From Acidobacteriota bacterium (lineage in GTDB: Bacteria > Acidobacteriota > Terriglobia > Acidiferrales > UBA7541), in NCBI GenBank assembly GCA_003166795.1, contig PMUS01000015.1, positions 16,539 to 59,662 of the forward strand: a stretch of DNA of 43,124 nucleotides, given 5' to 3'. Made by a program: the position numbers and the translations under genes. The notes under the pieces are model-generated. The model made no database searches, was not told the origin of the DNA, and saw nothing but the letters and a program-made list of their open reading frames with translations. Positions 32,906 through 41,915 of the stretch are shown here, in pieces (positions within the stretch are counted from its first letter, which is position 1; the number at the start of each line of letters is the position of its first letter).

Positions 32906-33811
32906 ATGAACGCCTTGAAACACACTTGGACACTGACTAAGATTCGCATCCGGCTGGCTTTGCGCAATCGCGCCTTCTTTTTCTTCAGCCTCGCGATGCC
33001 GCTCATTTTTCTGGTAGGCGCGGTCGTTTTCTTTGGCAAGCGGACGGAATGGGTGGGTTACATCCTCGGCGCCATGCTGACGACGACCGTGATGGGAAGT
33101 TTCTGGGGGCTGAGCGTCCAGCTTGTCACGTTCCGCGAGCAAGGCATTTTGCGGCGCTTCCGGCTTCCGCCCGTGGGCGCGGGACCGATGCTCGCTTCGA
33201 GTATTCTTTCCAACTATTTCATGGCGTTGCCCGTGGTCGCGATTGAGATTCTGGTCTGTCGCTGGGTGCTCCACATGCAATCGTGGGGAAATCTGTGGGC
33301 CATTTTCGTGCTTGTGACGATCGGTTCCGCGACGTTTTCGTCTCTCGGGCTGATCGTCGCGAGCGTGACCAACACCATGCAGGAAACACAGATGATCAAT
33401 AACCTCATCTGGATGGCGTTTCTTTTTCTTTCGGGAGCCACGATTCCGCTCGCCATTTTCCCTCATTGGATGCAGCGAGCGGCGCTGTTCATTCCGGCGC
33501 AATATTTAGCCACGGGTCTGGAATCGGCCGCCACGAGGGCGTCAACGCCCGCCGAGGTACTGGAGGATTTTCTTGCGCTCGCCCTTGGATTTTGGGTCGC
33601 GTTTGAAGTTTCACGCCAGCTTTTTCGGTGGGAACCAGAAGCCAAGTTGCCCCGTCGCGCCAAGTTCTGGGTGCTCGCGGCGCTGGTGCCTTTTCTGCTG
33701 TTCGGGAGTTGGGAAAACGTGTGGGGCACAAGACTTCACCGCGTGAGCGCGAATTACCTGGCGCTGAGACTGGCGGCATCCGGCGCTCAACAATCTCCCG
33801 CGGATAAATAA
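32906..33811 (+). CDS. ABC-2 type transporter permease
   Basis: The 301-residue product has six membrane spans in the ABC-2 arrangement: an amphipathic N-terminus, spans near 24-43, 55-77, 99-122, 137-160 and 170-190, and one near 255. The conserved 'FREQGILRRFRLPPVG' loop is the coupling-helix region, and 'LFLSGATIPLAIFPHWMQ' is the family's signature between late spans. It forms the channel of the exporter with the ATPase at 31967. The last 40 residues are polar and cytosolic. Confidence 0.92.
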   Translation: MNALKHTWTLTKIRIRLALRNRAFFFFSLAMPLIFLVGAVVFFGKRTEWVGYILGAMLTTTVMGSFWGLSVQLVTFREQGILRRFRLPPVGAGPMLASSILSNYFMALPVVAIEILVCRWVLHMQSWGNLWAIFVLVTIGSATFSSLGLIVASVTNTMQETQMINNLIWMAFLFLSGATIPLAIFPHWMQRAALFIPAQYLATGLESAATRASTPAEVLEDFLALALGFWVAFEVSRQLFRWEPEAKLPRRAKFWVLAALVPFLLFGSWENVWGTRLHRVSANYLALRLAASGAQQSPADK

Positions 33812-33885
33812 TTCCGCGGCGCGGTGACATTCGCGGAATCCGCCCTACGGCGGCCTACATCCAAGGCTGAAGGACAGGAGAATCG

Positions 33886-34863
33886 ATGAAGGCGATTCGC
33901 GTAAAGGAATTCGGCGGACCCGAGGTCATGAAGCTTGAAGAAATGCCGGACCTGAAACCCGCCGCGGGGCAGGTTGTCGTTCGCTTGCGCGCCATCGGCG
34001 TCAATCCGGTTGATACCTACATGCGCGCGGGCACGTATCCGCGAAAGCCTTTCCTGCCCTGGACGCCGGGAACCGATGGCGCCGGTGCAATCGAATCCGT
34101 GGGCCCCGCTTCGAATAGTAAGGATGCAGCGCGATTCAAGCCCGGCGATCGCGTGTACATCGCCGGCAGCCTGAGCGGCGCTTACGCCGAGCAGTCGCTT
34201 TGCGACGAGCGCTTCGTGTTTCCTCTGCCAGCGAACGTTTCTTTCGCGCAGGGCGCGGCCATGCACATTCCATACTCCACCGCGTTTCGCGCGCTCTTTC
34301 ATCGAGCGCGGGCGCGCGGAGGCGAGACGGTCCTGATCCACGGCGCGAGCGGAGCCGTGGGAATCGCGGCCGTGCAACTCGCGCGAGCCGCGGGGCTGCG
34401 CGTGATCGGCACGGTCGGCTCCGATCGCGGGCGCCAGCTTGTCGCCGCGGAAGGCGCTGACGAGGTGCTCGATCACAACGCACCCGGCCATTTCGACGAA
34501 GCCCTGGCGCTGACCGGCGGCCACGGCTACGACGTGATTATCGAAATGCTCGCGAACGTGAACCTGGGCCGCGATCTTCCGATTCTTGCACCCAAGGGGC
34601 GCGCCGTCGTGGTGGGCAATCGCGGCAACGCGGAAATTGATGCGCGCAACATTATGACCCGCGACGCGACGATCCTGGGAATGAGCATGTGGAACGCTTC
34701 GACCGAGGATGTCGTCAGCATCCATTCGGCGCTCGTCGCGGGGCTGGAGAACAAAACTCTTCGCCCGGTGATCCGACAGGAGATTCCCCTCGCCGAAGCG
34801 GCGCGCGCCCATAAAACGGTGATGGAAGCGGGCGCGTACGGCAAAATTGTTCTGATTCCGTAA
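33886..34863 (+). CDS. NADPH:quinone oxidoreductase, zeta-crystallin-like (MDR family)
   Basis: The 325-residue zinc-free medium-chain dehydrogenase carries 'IGVNPVDTYMRAGTYP' and 'PGTDGAGAIESVG' near the N-terminus and the NADPH-binding 'LIHGASGAVGIAAVQLARAAGLRVIGT' near 150. No structural-zinc Cys cluster is present, consistent with quinone reductases that shield cells from redox cycling. GGAGA precedes ATG 33886. It lies 29 bases before the OsmC gene, so a short oxidative-stress operon (MDR, OsmC, channel) is plausible. Confidence 0.9.
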   Translation: MKAIRVKEFGGPEVMKLEEMPDLKPAAGQVVVRLRAIGVNPVDTYMRAGTYPRKPFLPWTPGTDGAGAIESVGPASNSKDAARFKPGDRVYIAGSLSGAYAEQSLCDERFVFPLPANVSFAQGAAMHIPYSTAFRALFHRARARGGETVLIHGASGAVGIAAVQLARAAGLRVIGTVGSDRGRQLVAAEGADEVLDHNAPGHFDEALALTGGHGYDVIIEMLANVNLGRDLPILAPKGRAVVVGNRGNAEIDARNIMTRDATILGMSMWNASTEDVVSIHSALVAGLENKTLRPVIRQEIPLAEAARAHKTVMEAGAYGKIVLIP

Positions 34864-34892
34864 ATTGTTTATTCGCACGGAGGCTACACTTC

Positions 34893-35324
34893 ATGCAACG
34901 AGCAGCCACCGCCGTCTGGAACGGCACGCTGAAAGACGGAAAAGGAACAATCTCGACGGCGAGCGGCGTTCTTTCCAGCGCGCCGTATTCCTTCTCCACG
35001 CGGTTTGAAAATGGACAGGGCACAAATCCCGAGGAGCTGATTGCCGCCGCCCACGCCGGCTGCTTCACCATGGCGCTTTCGGCCCAGCTCAGCACGATGA
35101 ACTTCACGCCGGAAAGTATTCGGACCAAAGCCGCCGTCTCGCTCGAAAAACTCGATGCAGGATGGACGATTTCCAAAGTTCATCTCGACGTGGCTGCGAG
35201 AGTTCCCGGGATTTCGGCCTCCGCCTTTGAATCGGCGGCTGCAAGCGCAAAAGCGAATTGCCCCGTGTCGCGACTGTTGAAAGCTGAGATCACGATGACG
35301 GCGAGCCTGGAGCAAGGGGCATGA
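34893..35324 (+). CDS. OsmC-family peroxiredoxin
   Basis: The 143-residue protein has the two redox Cys of OsmC/Ohr proteins in their motifs: 'AAAHAGCFTMALSAQL' and 'ANCPVSRLLKAEI'. These reduce organic or other hydroperoxides. It also has the N-terminal 'AVWNGTLKDGKGTI' strand seen in OsmC. OsmC is more likely than Ohr from this strand pattern. GGAGG precedes ATG 34893. Its stop overlaps the ATG of the channel gene (ATGA), so the two are coupled. Confidence 0.93.
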   Translation: MQRAATAVWNGTLKDGKGTISTASGVLSSAPYSFSTRFENGQGTNPEELIAAAHAGCFTMALSAQLSTMNFTPESIRTKAAVSLEKLDAGWTISKVHLDVAARVPGISASAFESAAASAKANCPVSRLLKAEITMTASLEQGA

Positions 35325-36448
35325 TCGTCCCCGCCGTAGCCGGCGTGATGATCGTTGTCGTCGTGCTATGGGAGGCGTTCGAGACCGTGATTCTCCCGCG
35401 CCGGGTCAGGCGCCGGTTTCGATTGGCGGTCCTGGTCTACCGGACCACGTGGATCCCCTGGAGAGCGCTGGCCCACCGCTTCCGGGACGCGAAATCTCGC
35501 GAGACGTTTCTCAGCTTCTACGGTCCGCTTTCAATCCTGATTCTATTCGCCGTCTGGGCTGCCGCTATAATTTTCGGTTTCGCGCTGCTCTACCACAGCG
35601 GCGCCGCCCGGGACTCAACACATCCCACTTTTGAGACCTCGCTCTATCTGAGCGGCACCACGATGTTCACGCTGGGCCTCGGCGATGTGATTCCGCACAC
35701 CTGGCCGGAACGGTTCATGGTGGTAGTCGAGAGCGGAATAGGATTCGGCTTTCTCGCGCTGGTCCTGAGCTATTTGCCGGTAATCTATCAGGCGTTCTCC
35801 CGCCGCGAGGTAAATATCGTTCTGCTCGACGCGCGCGCGGGTTCGCCCCCCACCGCCGCCGAAATCCTGCGCCGCCACGCAGGGCCGCGCGGGGCGGAGG
35901 CGCTCGAGAGACTCTTCTACAACTGGGAGCATTCCTCGGCCGACATTCTCGAAAGCCACGTGTCGTACCCAAGCGTTTGCTACTTCCGTTCGCAGCACAC
36001 CAATGAATCCTGGATCGCGTCGCTTACAGCGATTCTCGACTCGTGCAGTTTCCTGCTGGCGTATGTGGATAGCACGGCTTCGCGGCAGGCCCGCCTCACC
36101 TTCGCGATGTGCCGCCACACGGTAGTTGATCTCGCGCAGCTCTTCAACGAGGCGCCGTCTGCTCACGAGGAGGATCGCCTGCCAGCTCCTGAGCTGGAGC
36201 GCCTCCGCGTGCTGGTCGCAAAAGCCGGCTTCCAGCTTCGCGACGACGAGGCCTCGCACAAGAAGCTCGTGGACCTTCGCGCGATGTACGAGCCCTACCT
36301 TCAGGCTCTCTCGCGTTTCCTTTATATGGAAGTTCCCCCCTGGATTCTGGCGAAGGAAATCACGGATAACTGGAAAACCAGCGCGTGGGGCCGCATCTCC
36401 GGCATCGCCGGTCCCGATCTCCAGGGCCCCGACGATCACACCGACTGA
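35321..36448 (+). CDS. Two-pore-helix potassium-channel-like membrane protein
   Basis: The 375-residue protein has an N-terminal span (3-22), then spans at about 68-91 and 133-155 enclosing a pore helix and filter-like 'TMFTLGLGDVIP' (filter TLGLGD at 117-122). The classic K+ filter is TVGYGD, so selectivity may differ. The cytosolic 220-residue C-terminal region is helical and has no recognisable RCK/TrkA domain. ATG 35321 overlaps the OsmC stop. A role in osmotic or oxidative stress with OsmC is an inference from coupling. Confidence 0.8.
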   Translation: MIVPAVAGVMIVVVVLWEAFETVILPRRVRRRFRLAVLVYRTTWIPWRALAHRFRDAKSRETFLSFYGPLSILILFAVWAAAIIFGFALLYHSGAARDSTHPTFETSLYLSGTTMFTLGLGDVIPHTWPERFMVVVESGIGFGFLALVLSYLPVIYQAFSRREVNIVLLDARAGSPPTAAEILRRHAGPRGAEALERLFYNWEHSSADILESHVSYPSVCYFRSQHTNESWIASLTAILDSCSFLLAYVDSTASRQARLTFAMCRHTVVDLAQLFNEAPSAHEEDRLPAPELERLRVLVAKAGFQLRDDEASHKKLVDLRAMYEPYLQALSRFLYMEVPPWILAKEITDNWKTSAWGRISGIAGPDLQGPDDHTD

Positions 36449-36622
36449 AGCCGTCCGTCGCCGTCCAATTTCCATGCTGATGAGACGGGGCGTCCCTCCG
36501 ATCGATTCTAACTATCTGAAAGTGAACAACATCCGCGCCATTTGGGAAATCGTCAGTCGGCCTATATTTTTGCGACTCCCTTCTACCCTTTTGTGTGTGA
36601 CAGGCAAGGAACAACTTGGCCC

Positions 36623-36642
36623 GCCGAGGTGAATTCCTCGGC
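36623..36642 (+). other. Hairpin just upstream of the REC-PAS gene
   Basis: GCCGAGG (36623-36629) and CCTCGGC (36636-36642) pair around TGAATT. It ends about 20 bases before ATG 36663 and lies just before the GGAGG site. There is no T-tract, so a leader RNA structure is likelier than a terminator. Confidence 0.5.
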
Positions 36643-36662
36643 TCATCCGGAGGCACTGAGAA

Positions 36663-37574
36663 ATGACCAACGAACGCGAGCCCAAAGCCAACCTGGCGCC
36701 GAAATTTCCTTTGAGTGTGCTACTGGTGGAAGACAATCCGGCGGACGCAGAACTTTGCCTGGAGTTCCTGAGCAAAGCGCAGTTCGACATTCAATTCGAT
36801 CTGGTCACGACGGCGGAACAAGTTATCGCCCAGATACGCACCACAAACTATGACATTGTCCTCGCGGACTACAACTTGGGCTCCTGGACCGGCATGGACG
36901 TGCTGAATCTACTCACTAAAGAGAACTGCGATCTTCCATTTATTCTCCTCACGGCAGCGCTCGGCGATCAAACAGCGGTTGAATGCCTGAAGCACGGAGT
37001 CTCGGATTATGTCTTGAAAGATCGCATGGACCGGCTACCCGTGGCTATTTATCGAGCTCTGGAACAAAGGGCAGCACGGAAAGAGCGCGAGCGCTCGAAA
37101 CGCTCGCTGATGGCGAGCGAAAGGAAGTTCCGTACGCTCGCGGACGCGATTCCAACGGCAGTCTTCCTCGAGCAGGGGACGCGGTGCATCTACGCGAATC
37201 GCGCCGCCGCGATCCTGACCGGTTACAGTCGCGAAGAACTTCTCGCGAAGAGCTTTTCGCAGTTGATGCCGGAGGATTTAAGAAAAGGGCTGGCTGAGCG
37301 ATTCAACGGCGGCTTGGACGCCGACACGCCTGCGGCCAGCTACGAAACGCGGATACTCACGAAGGAAGGCGAGCCACGGTGGCTGAACGTAACCGTAGGG
37401 GTATTCCAAATTGATGGGAGACTGGCGGCTCTCATCAGTGCGGTTGACGTGACCGGTCAACGAGGCGCAGAGAAGAAAGTTTTAACTGAGGACGACCTCG
37501 CGTCCGAGCGCCTCCGCCGCATTCCTTCGCGCGACATTCATTTTACCCACCTCGTTCAAGCCAACACTTTGTAG
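36663..37574 (+). CDS. Response regulator receiver-PAS protein without output domain
   Basis: The 303-residue product has a receiver domain (about 17-135) with the acid pocket E23/D24, phosphoacceptor D69 (LADYN), T98 and K119. A linker helix with heavy Arg/Glu follows (135-152), then a PAS domain (about 153-270, 'ANRAAAILTGYSREELLAKSF', 'AALISAVDVTGQRGAEKK'). It ends abruptly 33 residues after the PAS domain with no kinase, HTH or GGDEF output. REC-PAS proteins normally continue into a kinase or GGDEF domain, so this may be a truncated or regulatory stand-alone form. No kinase is adjacent. Confidence 0.85.
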   Translation: MTNEREPKANLAPKFPLSVLLVEDNPADAELCLEFLSKAQFDIQFDLVTTAEQVIAQIRTTNYDIVLADYNLGSWTGMDVLNLLTKENCDLPFILLTAALGDQTAVECLKHGVSDYVLKDRMDRLPVAIYRALEQRAARKERERSKRSLMASERKFRTLADAIPTAVFLEQGTRCIYANRAAAILTGYSREELLAKSFSQLMPEDLRKGLAERFNGGLDADTPAASYETRILTKEGEPRWLNVTVGVFQIDGRLAALISAVDVTGQRGAEKKVLTEDDLASERLRRIPSRDIHFTHLVQANTL

Positions 37575-37758
37575 GACGGCAGCGACGATCAAGAACTGCG
37601 CGGCCAGATCGCCAGCATTTGCCGTTACTATCTACCCGCCCACTGAAGTTCCCGGAACCCGCGCGTCAGCTCGCGTTTGACTGCAGCCCGTGCGGGCCGC
37701 CAAATTGGCCTTGTTTTACGCACGTTCCGCAACATGCCGCCCCTGCGGATGAAAATGC

Positions 37759-37772
37759 GTGTGCTATAATTT
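37759..37772 (+). promoter_or_regulatory. Extended -10 promoter upstream of ilvE
   Basis: TGTGCTATAAT has TGn directly before TATAAT (37765-37770), about 50 bases before ATG 37821. No good -35 lies at 17 bases. Confidence 0.5.
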
Positions 37773-37820
37773 CGCCTTCAGGGATCGATAAAAGTTTCCT
37801 TGCATGGTGCGGAGAGATTC

Positions 37821-38765
37821 ATGAGCCTGCCCAAGACAGAAAAGATCTGGCACAACGGCAAATTCATCAAGTGGGACGACGCCACGATCCATGTGCTGTC
37901 GCACGTCGTCAGCTATGGCTCGGCAGTCTTCGAAGGGATCCGCTGCTACGACGCGCCGCAGGGCCCGGCGATTTTCCGGCTCCGCGAGCACATGCAGCGC
38001 CTGATCAACTCCGCCTACATTTATCGGATGGAAGTTCCCTACACGCTCGATGCGCTCTGCCAGGCGAGCCTCGAGCTTGTGCGCGCCAATAAGGTGCCCG
38101 CGTGCTACGTGCGTCCCATCGTCCTGCGCGGTTATGGCGATGCGGGCGTGAATCCCATGAACAATCCCATTGAGGTTTATTTGGCTTGTTGGGAATGGGG
38201 AAAATATCTCGGCGAGGAAGCGCTGCGCGCCGGCGTGGATGTCTGCATCAGCTCGTGGAATCGCCCGGCACCGAATACGCTTCCGCAGATGGCCAAAGCC
38301 GCCGCGAATTACATGAACTCGCAGCTCATTCGCATGGAAGCGAAAGTGAATGGCTACGAGGAAGGAATCGCGCTCGACACAAACGGCTACGTAAGCGAAG
38401 GGTCGGGCGAAAACATCTTCGTGGTGATGAACGGCTCCGTTTCCACGCCACCGCTGGCGAATTCCGCGCTGCCCGGCATCACGCGCGATTCGATTATGAA
38501 AATCTGCCGCGACCTCGGCATACCTGTCGCCGAACAGGTGATTCCGCGCGAGATGCTTTATATCGCGGACGAGGTTTTCTTCTGCGGCACCGCCGCCGAA
38601 GTCACTCCCGTTCGCTCGATTGACCGCATCAAGGTCGGCGCCGGCGCGCGCGGCCCCATCACTAAGCGCATCCAGGACGACTTTTTCGCCATTACCAGCG
38701 GGAAGACGCCCGACCGCCATGGCTGGCTCTCTCCGCTGAACGTCCCAAGCGCCGCCGTCCGCTGA
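37821..38765 (+). CDS. ilvE: Branched-chain amino acid aminotransferase
   Basis: IlvE transfers the amino group between glutamate and the keto acids of Leu, Ile and Val using pyridoxal phosphate. The 314-residue product is full length with 'VSYGSAVFEGIRCY', 'YVRPIVLRGYGDAGV', the PLP lysine region 'PQMAKAAANYMNSQL' and 'GYVSEGSGENIFVV'. The final 'DEVFFCGTAAEVTPVRSID' is class-IV aminotransferase-typical. ATG 37821 follows GGAGAG. It stands alone, with no other ilv or leu gene nearby. Confidence 0.96.
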   Translation: MSLPKTEKIWHNGKFIKWDDATIHVLSHVVSYGSAVFEGIRCYDAPQGPAIFRLREHMQRLINSAYIYRMEVPYTLDALCQASLELVRANKVPACYVRPIVLRGYGDAGVNPMNNPIEVYLACWEWGKYLGEEALRAGVDVCISSWNRPAPNTLPQMAKAAANYMNSQLIRMEAKVNGYEEGIALDTNGYVSEGSGENIFVVMNGSVSTPPLANSALPGITRDSIMKICRDLGIPVAEQVIPREMLYIADEVFFCGTAAEVTPVRSIDRIKVGAGARGPITKRIQDDFFAITSGKTPDRHGWLSPLNVPSAAVR

Positions 38766-38932
38766 GCTTCGGCGGAAATAAAAGCACGGTGATGTTGCAT
38801 CCGGGTATCACTGGCGCGCGGCCATAAACGCAGCTTTGGTAATCCCAGCGGCCATTGACGATCGTCTAACTCGCGATTCTTTGACTCCCCCTCCCCAATT
38901 CAGTAGAATCCGCGCGGTCGAGAAAGAGGCGC

Positions 38933-39640
38933 ATGTACAGTCTTCCGCAGAAACTGTTCGCCGAATTCATCGGCGCCTTCGCTTTCGTCTACATCAGCGC
39001 CGGTTCGATTTGCGCCGATCAATATTTGGCCGCCACGGGCCAAGGCGGAGTGGGACTCCTGGGCATTGCAGTCGCCAGCGGGCTCGCTTTCGGCATCATG
39101 GTCACGGCTCTTGGGCACGTTTCCGGCGGACACTTCAATCCCGCAATCACGATTGGCTTTTGGGTCACGCGACGATTGGGCACGCTGCACACCATTTCCT
39201 ATTGGATCGCGCAATTGCTCGGCGCCACGGCGGCGGCGTATCTGATTAAACTCACCATCCCGGACACCACATGGACCGCCAAGGCCCTCGGCTCAATCAC
39301 GCCGGACCTAGGCGGTGACTTCACTCGCGCCCACGGCATCGCGATCGAAGCCGTCATGACGTTCCTGCTCGTCTTCGTCTTTTTTGCCACCGTCGCGGAC
39401 GCCAAAGGCGCATTTAACAAGATTGCAGGCTTCGCCGTCGGCCTCGCGATCACGATGGACACCCTGTTCGGTGGCCCGTTCACGGGGGCGGCAATGAACC
39501 CGGCTCGCGCGTTTGGCCCTGCGCTGGCGACAACCCACTGGCAGAACCATGGCGTTTATTGGGCGGGTCCGCTGCTCGGCGGTGTGATCGCGGGAGTCCT
39601 GTACGACCGCATGTTTCTCCGCGATCAGCCCCCCGCCTAG
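38933..39640 (+). CDS. Aquaporin/MIP-family channel
   Basis: The 235-residue protein has six spans and the two NPA motifs (69-71 in GGHFNPAIT and 189-191 in AAMNPARAF) of the water/glycerol channel fold. 'AEFIGAFAFVYISAGS' matches the start. Where E. coli AqpZ has its filter His, this protein appears to have Thr (in TMDTLFG), so the pore may be wider or of different selectivity; that alignment is by eye. AGAGG precedes ATG 38933. It is a single-gene unit. Confidence 0.92.
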   Translation: MYSLPQKLFAEFIGAFAFVYISAGSICADQYLAATGQGGVGLLGIAVASGLAFGIMVTALGHVSGGHFNPAITIGFWVTRRLGTLHTISYWIAQLLGATAAAYLIKLTIPDTTWTAKALGSITPDLGGDFTRAHGIAIEAVMTFLLVFVFFATVADAKGAFNKIAGFAVGLAITMDTLFGGPFTGAAMNPARAFGPALATTHWQNHGVYWAGPLLGGVIAGVLYDRMFLRDQPPA

Positions 39641-39785
39641 CGGCTTTCGACTGTCATCCTTCCTCTTTCGGCCCGTCCTTCTGCTTCCGTTGCGCCCCTA
39701 GAAACTCGCTTCCCAGGCGTCCTTGTGGGGGTACTAGAACCCATGCTAGTTTTGGCTTCAGATTGGTAACCGGGGAGTATTCGCG

Positions 39786-40931
39786 ATGGCCCTGAATATT
39801 GATGATCTGCTGCGCCGCGCCGTTGATAGCCGCGCCTCCGACTTGCACCTGAAGGTCGGCAATCACCCATATCTCCGTGTGGACGGCTTGCTGAGCGGCC
39901 TCACCGACGTTCCCCGCATTACGCCGGAAGAGATGCTCTCGATGGCGTTCAGCATGATGACCAACCGACAGAAGCAAAAGTTCAAGGAAACGGCTGAGTT
40001 GGATATGGCTTACGGAGTCGCCGGCCTGGGCCGCTTCCGCGTCAACGTCTTCCAGCAGCGCGGCAACGTCGGCATGGTTCTGCGCGTCATCCCAACCAAA
40101 ATCCGCACGATTGAAGAGCTCGAACTTCCGCGCATCCTCATGCAGGTCTGCGAAGAGCAGCGCGGCTTGATTCTCACGACCGGCACGACTGGTTCCGGTA
40201 AGTCCACGACGCTGGCCGCCATGATTGACCGCATCAATTCGCTGCGCGCCGAGCACATCATCACCATTGAGGACCCGATCGAATATCTGCACCGCGACAA
40301 AAAGGGATTCATCAATCAGCGTGAAGTCGAAGTGGACACGTCGTCGTTCTCGACGGCCCTCCGCGCCGCGTTACGCCAAGACCCCGACGTAGTGCTGGTC
40401 GGCGAAATGCGCGACCTGGAAACCATTTCCACGGCTCTGCTCGCGGCTGAAACCGGCCACCTGGTTCTTTCGACGTTGCACACGCTGGATGCCACCGAAA
40501 CGATTCAGCGCATCATCGCCGTCTTCCCGCCGCCGGAGCAAAAGCAGATTCGTCTGCAGCTCGCCGGGACGCTCAAGGCGGTCGTCAGCCAGCGTCTGGT
40601 CCGCAAGAGCGACGGTACGGGACGCGTGCCTGCGGTCGAAGTCATGATTACGACCGGATACATTCGCGATTGCATCATCAATCCGGACAAGACTCGCATG
40701 ATCCGCGAGGCCATCGCCGCCGGAACCAGCCAATACGGCATGCAGACGTTCGATCAATCGCTCTTCGATCTCTATTCGCGCAACCTCATCACACTCGAAG
40801 AAGCCCTGCTGCGCGCCTCGAACCCGGACGATTTCCACCTCCGCGTTCAGGGTATCCGTTCCTCCGCCGATTCCGCCCGCGAGGATATGGAACGCGCCAT
40901 GAACGAATTCGAGCGCCTCGGCAAACACTAG
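39786..40931 (+). CDS. pilT: Type IV pilus retraction ATPase PilT
   Basis: PilT disassembles the pilus at its base and powers retraction in twitching motility. The 381-residue product matches across its length: N-terminal 'RASDLHLKVGNHPYLRVDG', Walker A GTTGSGKST (133-141), Asp box 'TIEDPIEY' (160-167), Walker B 'VVLVGEMRD' (202-210) and His box 'HLVLSTLHT' (225-233). GGGGAG precedes ATG 39786. No other pil gene is in the window, but PilT genes are often apart from pilus clusters. A PilT paralogue (PilU or similar) cannot be excluded. Confidence 0.94.
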   Translation: MALNIDDLLRRAVDSRASDLHLKVGNHPYLRVDGLLSGLTDVPRITPEEMLSMAFSMMTNRQKQKFKETAELDMAYGVAGLGRFRVNVFQQRGNVGMVLRVIPTKIRTIEELELPRILMQVCEEQRGLILTTGTTGSGKSTTLAAMIDRINSLRAEHIITIEDPIEYLHRDKKGFINQREVEVDTSSFSTALRAALRQDPDVVLVGEMRDLETISTALLAAETGHLVLSTLHTLDATETIQRIIAVFPPPEQKQIRLQLAGTLKAVVSQRLVRKSDGTGRVPAVEVMITTGYIRDCIINPDKTRMIREAIAAGTSQYGMQTFDQSLFDLYSRNLITLEEALLRASNPDDFHLRVQGIRSSADSAREDMERAMNEFERLGKH

Positions 40932-40972
40932 CCGTCCGACGGGGATCTCCGTGCCGCACGCGGCGGCCATTT

Positions 40973-41503
40973 CTATTTCTCGGGAAGTTTGTCTTCGAGC
41001 TCACTAGCCAACTTGTGTACGTCCGTCGTTTTACTAAACGACTGAACCTCCTGCTTAGAGGAGTCCACGTTCACTCCCATGTGTTGGCAAAGTTTCTGCA
41101 GCATCTGAAGGATCGTCGTCAGCTCCTGCTCGGAAAGCATCCCGACCTGAAGATCCAGATGCGACCTTCGTTCCGACTGGCGAGACATTCGGCCTTGACT
41201 GATCAGCACGAAGATGGTCAAAAACACGCTTTCAGAAGAGACGACGAGCGCCAGCACTCCGAAGGGAAATGGATCAAATGGTTTGAATCCCGGGATTACT
41301 CCCAGGTTTAGCAAAGCCCACCCAAAGATTAGAATCACATGAGCGGCGAGGAAGCCCACGTTGCCAACAAGCTTCGTAATTATGTCGCTGACTCGCTCCG
41401 TGGTAGTCCGCCGGCCAAGGGCGTCATGCTCCAGTTTGGCGATTGCATCTATATTGCGTCCCGTCGGATTCGCCGCAGCTCGGGGTGGCGATGGGTTTTC
41501 CAT
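40973..41503 (-). CDS. DUF1003 membrane protein
   Basis: The 176-residue product shows the DUF1003 pattern: a basic N-terminus, span 1 (about 45-66, 'VGNVGFLAAHVILIFGWALLN'), the conserved 'FDPFPFGVLALVVSSESVFLTIFVLISQ' and then a helical cytosolic tail with 'LSEQELTTILQMLQKLCQHMGV'. Function unknown; the family is widespread and assumed to be membrane-embedded. It converges on pilT, with 41 bases between stops. Confidence 0.9.
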   Translation of the reverse strand: MENPSPPRAAANPTGRNIDAIAKLEHDALGRRTTTERVSDIITKLVGNVGFLAAHVILIFGWALLNLGVIPGFKPFDPFPFGVLALVVSSESVFLTIFVLISQGRMSRQSERRSHLDLQVGMLSEQELTTILQMLQKLCQHMGVNVDSSKQEVQSFSKTTDVHKLASELEDKLPEK

Positions 41504-41551
41504 GGATTAGCTCCTGGACGGCGCTCCTCATCGAGAGGACGCCAGACGTTG

Positions 41552-41737
41552 TTACTTTCCCACGCGCTGTGATGGCTGTCCCGCTGTTGCTAGGCCAACG
41601 CCTTGATGTATTTGTGCCGAAGCGTCATCGCTCGGCCGCTTTTTGTGCTGAATTGGCTTCTTCCCGCGGCTTATCTTCTTCCGAACGGTGGCTTTCTTTT
41701 GAGCTGACTTGCTCGCTGCACGTTTCTTCTTGACCAT
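41552..41737 (-). CDS. Small Lys/Arg-rich basic protein
   Basis: The 61-residue product opens with a very basic stretch ('KKKRAASKSAQKKATVRKK') reminiscent of histone-H1-like or ribosome-associated tails; the C-terminal half is polar and unremarkable. No good ribosome binding site precedes ATG 41737, and the composition could arise by chance in a GC-rich frame, so this is tentative. It sits alone between the DUF1003 and recX genes. Confidence 0.4.
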   Translation of the reverse strand: MVKKKRAASKSAQKKATVRKKISRGKKPIQHKKRPSDDASAQIHQGVGLATAGQPSQRVGK

Positions 41738-41915
41738 GCGGAAAGTCTATCACCGCTGCATCTGCCGTCGTGCCGGATAAGTCGGACTACCGGAAAACTG
41801 GCTCGTCGAGGTTTGGGCCCAACGGGTGACGCCTCGTCGTCGCGGCTCGCAGACTGACCCACCACCGTTTCCTTTACTTCCTTTACCTCCGTTGTCTCCT
41901 CAACTATCCTTCCAC

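Noticed and set aside
33787..34878. A 363-codon minus-strand frame opposite the quinone reductase gene.
   Set aside because: Antisense shadow without motifs.
38751..38780. CCGCCG/CGGCGG hairpin at the ilvE stop followed by AAATAAAA as a terminator.
   Set aside because: The stem is only six pairs with a 12-base loop, and the run is A-rich rather than T-rich on the coding strand.
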